From Rhinopomastus cyanomelas (lineage: Eukaryota; Chordata; Aves; Bucerotiformes; Rhinopomastidae), in assembly GCA_013400115.1 (NCBI GenBank), contig VXBP01004455.1, forward strand, positions 1 through 64,000: a stretch of DNA of 64,000 nucleotides, in the 5' to 3' direction. The first letter of the stretch is position 1; every line of letters starts with the position of its first letter. Shown here piece after piece: positions 60,673-64,000 of this stretch. The translations under genes and the position numbers were made by a program. The notes under the pieces are model-generated. The model saw only the letters and a program-made list of their open reading frames with translations. It was not told the DNA's origin and did no database searches.

Positions 60673-62959
60673 ATAAACCCACCAGCTTAGCAGCCTGTGA
60701 AAAGAGAGTGAGGCAAGCTCGGAACAGAGTATGACTTCTAGGATGTAGTAAACTCACTTTCATAATAACAGGATGGGAAGCAGAGGATGAAGAAGGTCCT
60801 CAAGATGTCCTACAGACTCTAAAGGGTGTTGGATAAACCAGCCTTTTGAAAGCTCTGCAACTTTCATTAATTTAAAAATTATGCCTAATATGTTGTGTAT
60901 CTGTTATTTCCTACACAAATCCATAACTGTTTTCATTTGCCTCCCACAAATCCCTTATTCATAATGAAGAAGACATGTTTCAGTTGCAAATGCAATCCCA
61001 ATTACGTGGGCAGGGATCCTCTGCAATAGAAACACATGGTACACAAGGGCATATGTCCCAAAGTGGTTCTCAGCTTTCAAGATCCATGGTGCATGAAGAG
61101 TTAATTTTAATTCTTGAGAATTCAGCCTGGGGAAGTAAACCTAACAAACAATTGATCATCAGCAACTCAAAACTCTGGTGCATACATTTAAGCAGGTAGC
61201 CAGTCCTAAATCGTTATCCATCACTGTCATAGCCGCATGCCACTGACATTCAACCACAGGCCCTTCAAAAAGAAATTAGGCAAAACTACTCTTTCAAACA
61301 AATCAACACACTGAAACACAAAATCTAAGAAAACAAAATATCTGCTATGAGCTCTCCCACTGTAATACGAACTGAAGAAGGATACCTCTAACAGCTCTTC
61401 ATGTCTTCGAGTTTACCAATGGAATCACTAGTCTTTGCAGCTTGCTCTCATGTGCACTTTGTGCGGGAGAGCAACAGGCAGCACAAAACTGCAGTCAAAT
61501 GTAATTGTTGATGGAAAAACATTGAGTTTGCAATAGCATAACTATGTAAGTGCATTTTTCAACTGGGCATTCACACAGGGAGTGGTGGTATGAAATTGGG
61601 CTGGGATCTGCTACATCCAACGATTTCTACGACAACCTCACGGACACTGTATCCAGGATACACCAAGATTTTGATGATACTTGTCTTCGAGGAAATAATT
61701 TCTTTCATAAGTATAGGGATAACCTGAGATATGCACACATGTTCTTTTCTTGCACTTCAACTCTCAAGCAGCATTATAGTCCTCTACAGTACAAAAGTTT
61801 TTCTGATCATCTGACAACACGGTAGCACAAGAAAGTCAGGAAGTCAATGCTGGACGTTTAGTTCTTAGATCTCAAAAAGTTAACAAACAGAGAAATCATT
61901 CTAGAAATGTAAACAAAAGCTGTGGAAGCGCTTGAGATAAGAAGAACAGTGCAAGTTTCCACTTAGCAACAACTTCCACTGAAGTCTACAAGGTGTAACA
62001 TAAGCGTGCTAGCTCAGTTAAGGGCTGCTTCCATTGTGTTTCCAGCTTGCTAAGTGTAAAATAAAATGGTTTTTTGTTTACAAAAGAAAAAACACATAAT
62101 GACTTCATGGCTGAAAATTACATAACACTATCTGAGCCCAAGAGAATTGTTCCAGCCAAATTGCAAATTTATGAACATAATGGAGATACTACAACGAAAC
62201 ACACCTTACCACTGCAAGCAGCAAGACTGTGGCAAGGAGCAGTGCAACATACCCCCTTCCCACAGGCATGAAGTCATACCGCTTCAATATTACAGAGCAA
62301 GTAGGTATCCTCAGATTTCCCACATAAAAATCATCCCTTTGCTGACATCCATACTCTTCTGAACTAACTCCAGTCCAAAATTAATGCAACACACAGTGAA
62401 AGACTGAAAACATCTTGAACAAAACTACTAACTGTGCAACACATTTGACTTCAAAAATACACTAAAATGAAAACATCTTGAAATCAGCAATCCTGTAGAA
62501 CCATCAATGATATTGACAATATTTTCCACAAAAGTAAAAACTAAACATGGCCTAGGAAAGCATAAAATGCACAGGTCTAACATACAGCAATAAAATGCTG
62601 CCATAAGCCTCATTCAAATCTGGTAATATACAGGCAGTCATTAAACAGCAAAAAATATTACTGCAGGAGCTCCAATTCTATGCAGCCTACACACAGTACC
62701 TCCAGAAAAACTTGACTAAACAAGGATTTAGCTTTCCATCTCAAAAGAGTGGCCCATACCTTTGTCTTCATGTCTACCACATAATTTTCAGAGATCTGGT
62801 TATTGCGTTCAGATCCTTCCGATCCATTGGAAGCTGCAGACTGAAGAAGAGGGATAAATATTTCAAACAGAGTGGCTGAGATGTGCACTATTATTCTATT
62901 CTATTACATTTAAATGTAGGATTTAGCATGCGCTCGCAGAAGGGCGGCTTGAATTCAGA
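60673..62959. other. Unique AT-rich DNA
   Basis: No gene recognised. A 91-codon plus-strand frame (61550-61825) and overlapping frames at 62074-62362 match no family I know. Confidence 0.5.
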
Positions 62960-63138
62960 TAAATATCAGGTGGCTGCCCAGGGAGGTTGTGGAGTCTCCT
63001 TCTCTGGAGACGTTTAAGACCCACCTGGATCTGTTCCTGTGTGACTTGGTATATGGGATCCTGCTGTTGCAGGGGGATTGGACTAGATGATCTTTCAAGG
63101 TCCCCTCCAATCCTTAATGATTCTATGATTCTGTGACC
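62960..63138 (+). mobile_element. CR1 LINE 3' end, young type (plus), half of a tail-to-tail pair
   Basis: Plus-strand CR1: 'ggctgcccagggaggttgtg', 'gagtctccttctctggagac', 'gacccacctggatctgttcc', 'gggggattggactagatgat', ending in two octamers (gattctatgattctgtga). It is 5'-truncated, with only the end of ORF2 present. Its 3' end is joined directly to the 3' end of a minus-strand CR1, so the two form a large inverted repeat. Confidence 0.95.
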
Positions 63139-63527
63139 TAGGAAGATCATTCAGCCCAGTCCCCTTGCCACAGCAGGACCATCTAGATCAAGTAATGCAG
63201 GAACATGTTCAGACAGGTTTTAAACATCTCCAGAAAAGGAGACTCCACAACCCCCACTGGGCAGCCCATTCCAGCGTTCCGTCATCCTCACCACGAAGAA
63301 ATTCCTTCTCATGTTGATGTGGAACCACCTATGTTGGCTCACACCAGTTGCCTCCTTCCCTGATATTGGATGACACTGAGCAGAGCCTGGCTCTGTCATC
63401 CTGACACCTGTCCTTCATGTACTTATAAACATTAATGAGGTCACCCCTCAGCCTCCTTTTTTCCAAGCTAAAGAGACCCAGCTCCCTCAGCCGTTCCTCA
63501 TCAGGGAGATGTTCCACTCCCTTAAAA
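63139..63527 (-). mobile_element. CR1 LINE 3' half (minus), half of a tail-to-tail pair
   Basis: Minus-strand CR1 of ~390 bp including the ORF2 C-terminus. The frame at 63329-63517 begins 'MEHLPDEERLRELGLFSLEK' and continues to 'GDLINVYKYMKDR', as in the family, before decaying. The terminal octamers and about 30 bp of its 3' UTR are missing, and the neighbouring plus-strand copy starts exactly there, which suggests insertion or deletion at the junction. Similarity stops sharply at 63527. Confidence 0.95.
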
Positions 63528-64000
63528 ATAGATCTCCTTACAGCACCTGCTGAATTACCCTGTTTGTTTTCTCATTTCTAACTCATTGCATTCTCCTAAT
63601 CAACATATTTTTGAAGGGGTTTGCTGCTTGCTTAGAGACCATGCTTGCAAATCTCTTAAATTCAAATGTTAATGCCTGTTTCTACATTGCCCTACCCTGA
63701 ACAGTTAGCCTGAAGAGTTGGCTTGAAGAGTTAGCCTTTGAATGAAACATGATGACTGCCACTAACTTGTATCTCAGAAAATTTCTAGGTACTTTGCAAG
63801 AGCACGAACAGGAAAGCCGTGTGAATTCAGAGTACAGTGTCTGTATTTGTTGGCACTGAGTATCGCAGATACCGTGAGTGAATTAGGGCCATCCTTTTCT
63901 CAGCCTGTGCACCAGGAATGCAGTCAATTTTAACATAGCAGGCAAGAAATTGTTAGCATTTTAAACAGACCCACCATTGCCAGCACAATTTAGAAAACAA
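63528..64000. other. Unique DNA with a short tandem repeat
   Basis: No gene recognised. A 13-bp unit (agttagcctgaag) is repeated about 2.8 times with small changes at 63703-63741. Confidence 0.6.

Overview
The window reads as a piece of a bird nuclear genome, from a gene desert or a very large intron. The evidence is the repeat content. I see about twenty fragments of the avian LINE CR1 (Chicken Repeat 1), recognised by the C-terminal ORF2 protein, the conserved 3' region and the terminal ATTCTATG-type octamers with no poly-A tail. There are also remnants of avian endogenous retrovirus LTRs and one fossil MIR/CORE-type SINE. The DNA between them is AT-rich and CpG-poor. No bacterial operon, phage, CRISPR array, rRNA or tRNA is visible. 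I cannot name the species or chromosome.

I recognise no host protein-coding gene or exon. Most open frames are short, overlap each other on both strands and match no family I know. The frames with identifiable protein content are ORF2 relics of CR1. The best is at 38.5-39.5 kb: about 340 codons of reverse transcriptase and the C-terminal region in one frame, broken by two nonsense codons, a later frameshift and substitutions in the catalytic motifs.

Layout: 0-10.3 kb holds scattered CR1 pieces, including a head-to-head pair at 1.7-2.0 kb and one CR1 apparently inserted into another at 9.4-10.3 kb. At 12.5-13.1 kb is a CR1 3' half. From 13.1 to 18.9 kb I see no repeat. At 18.9-19.6 kb a CR1 fragment abuts an unexplained GC-rich block. 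At 21.3-21.8 kb a younger CR1 sits inside an older one. From 26.1 to 29.9 kb there are two LTR-like segments and a CR1 tail. From 33 to 37 kb there are a CR1, a fossil SINE and an LTR fragment. The largest CR1 is at 38.3-39.5 kb and an old long one at 42.2-43.1 kb. From 43 to 60.5 kb the DNA is mostly unique. It includes a 21-bp perfect-stem hairpin at 54.05 kb and a CpG-dense patch at 55.9-56.0 kb between opposed CT and GA tracts. The window ends with a tail-to-tail CR1 pair at 63 kb.

CR1 copies fall into at least two tail types. One has a 3' region like 'ggactagatgatctttcaag' and the other like 'ggacttgatgatcccagggg'. The nested case at 21.6 kb shows the first type inserted into the second, so the first is younger there. 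I found no convincing new biological system. The strongest leads are the 54-kb hairpin, the CpG-dense patch at 55.9 kb and the GC-rich block at 19.2-19.6 kb.
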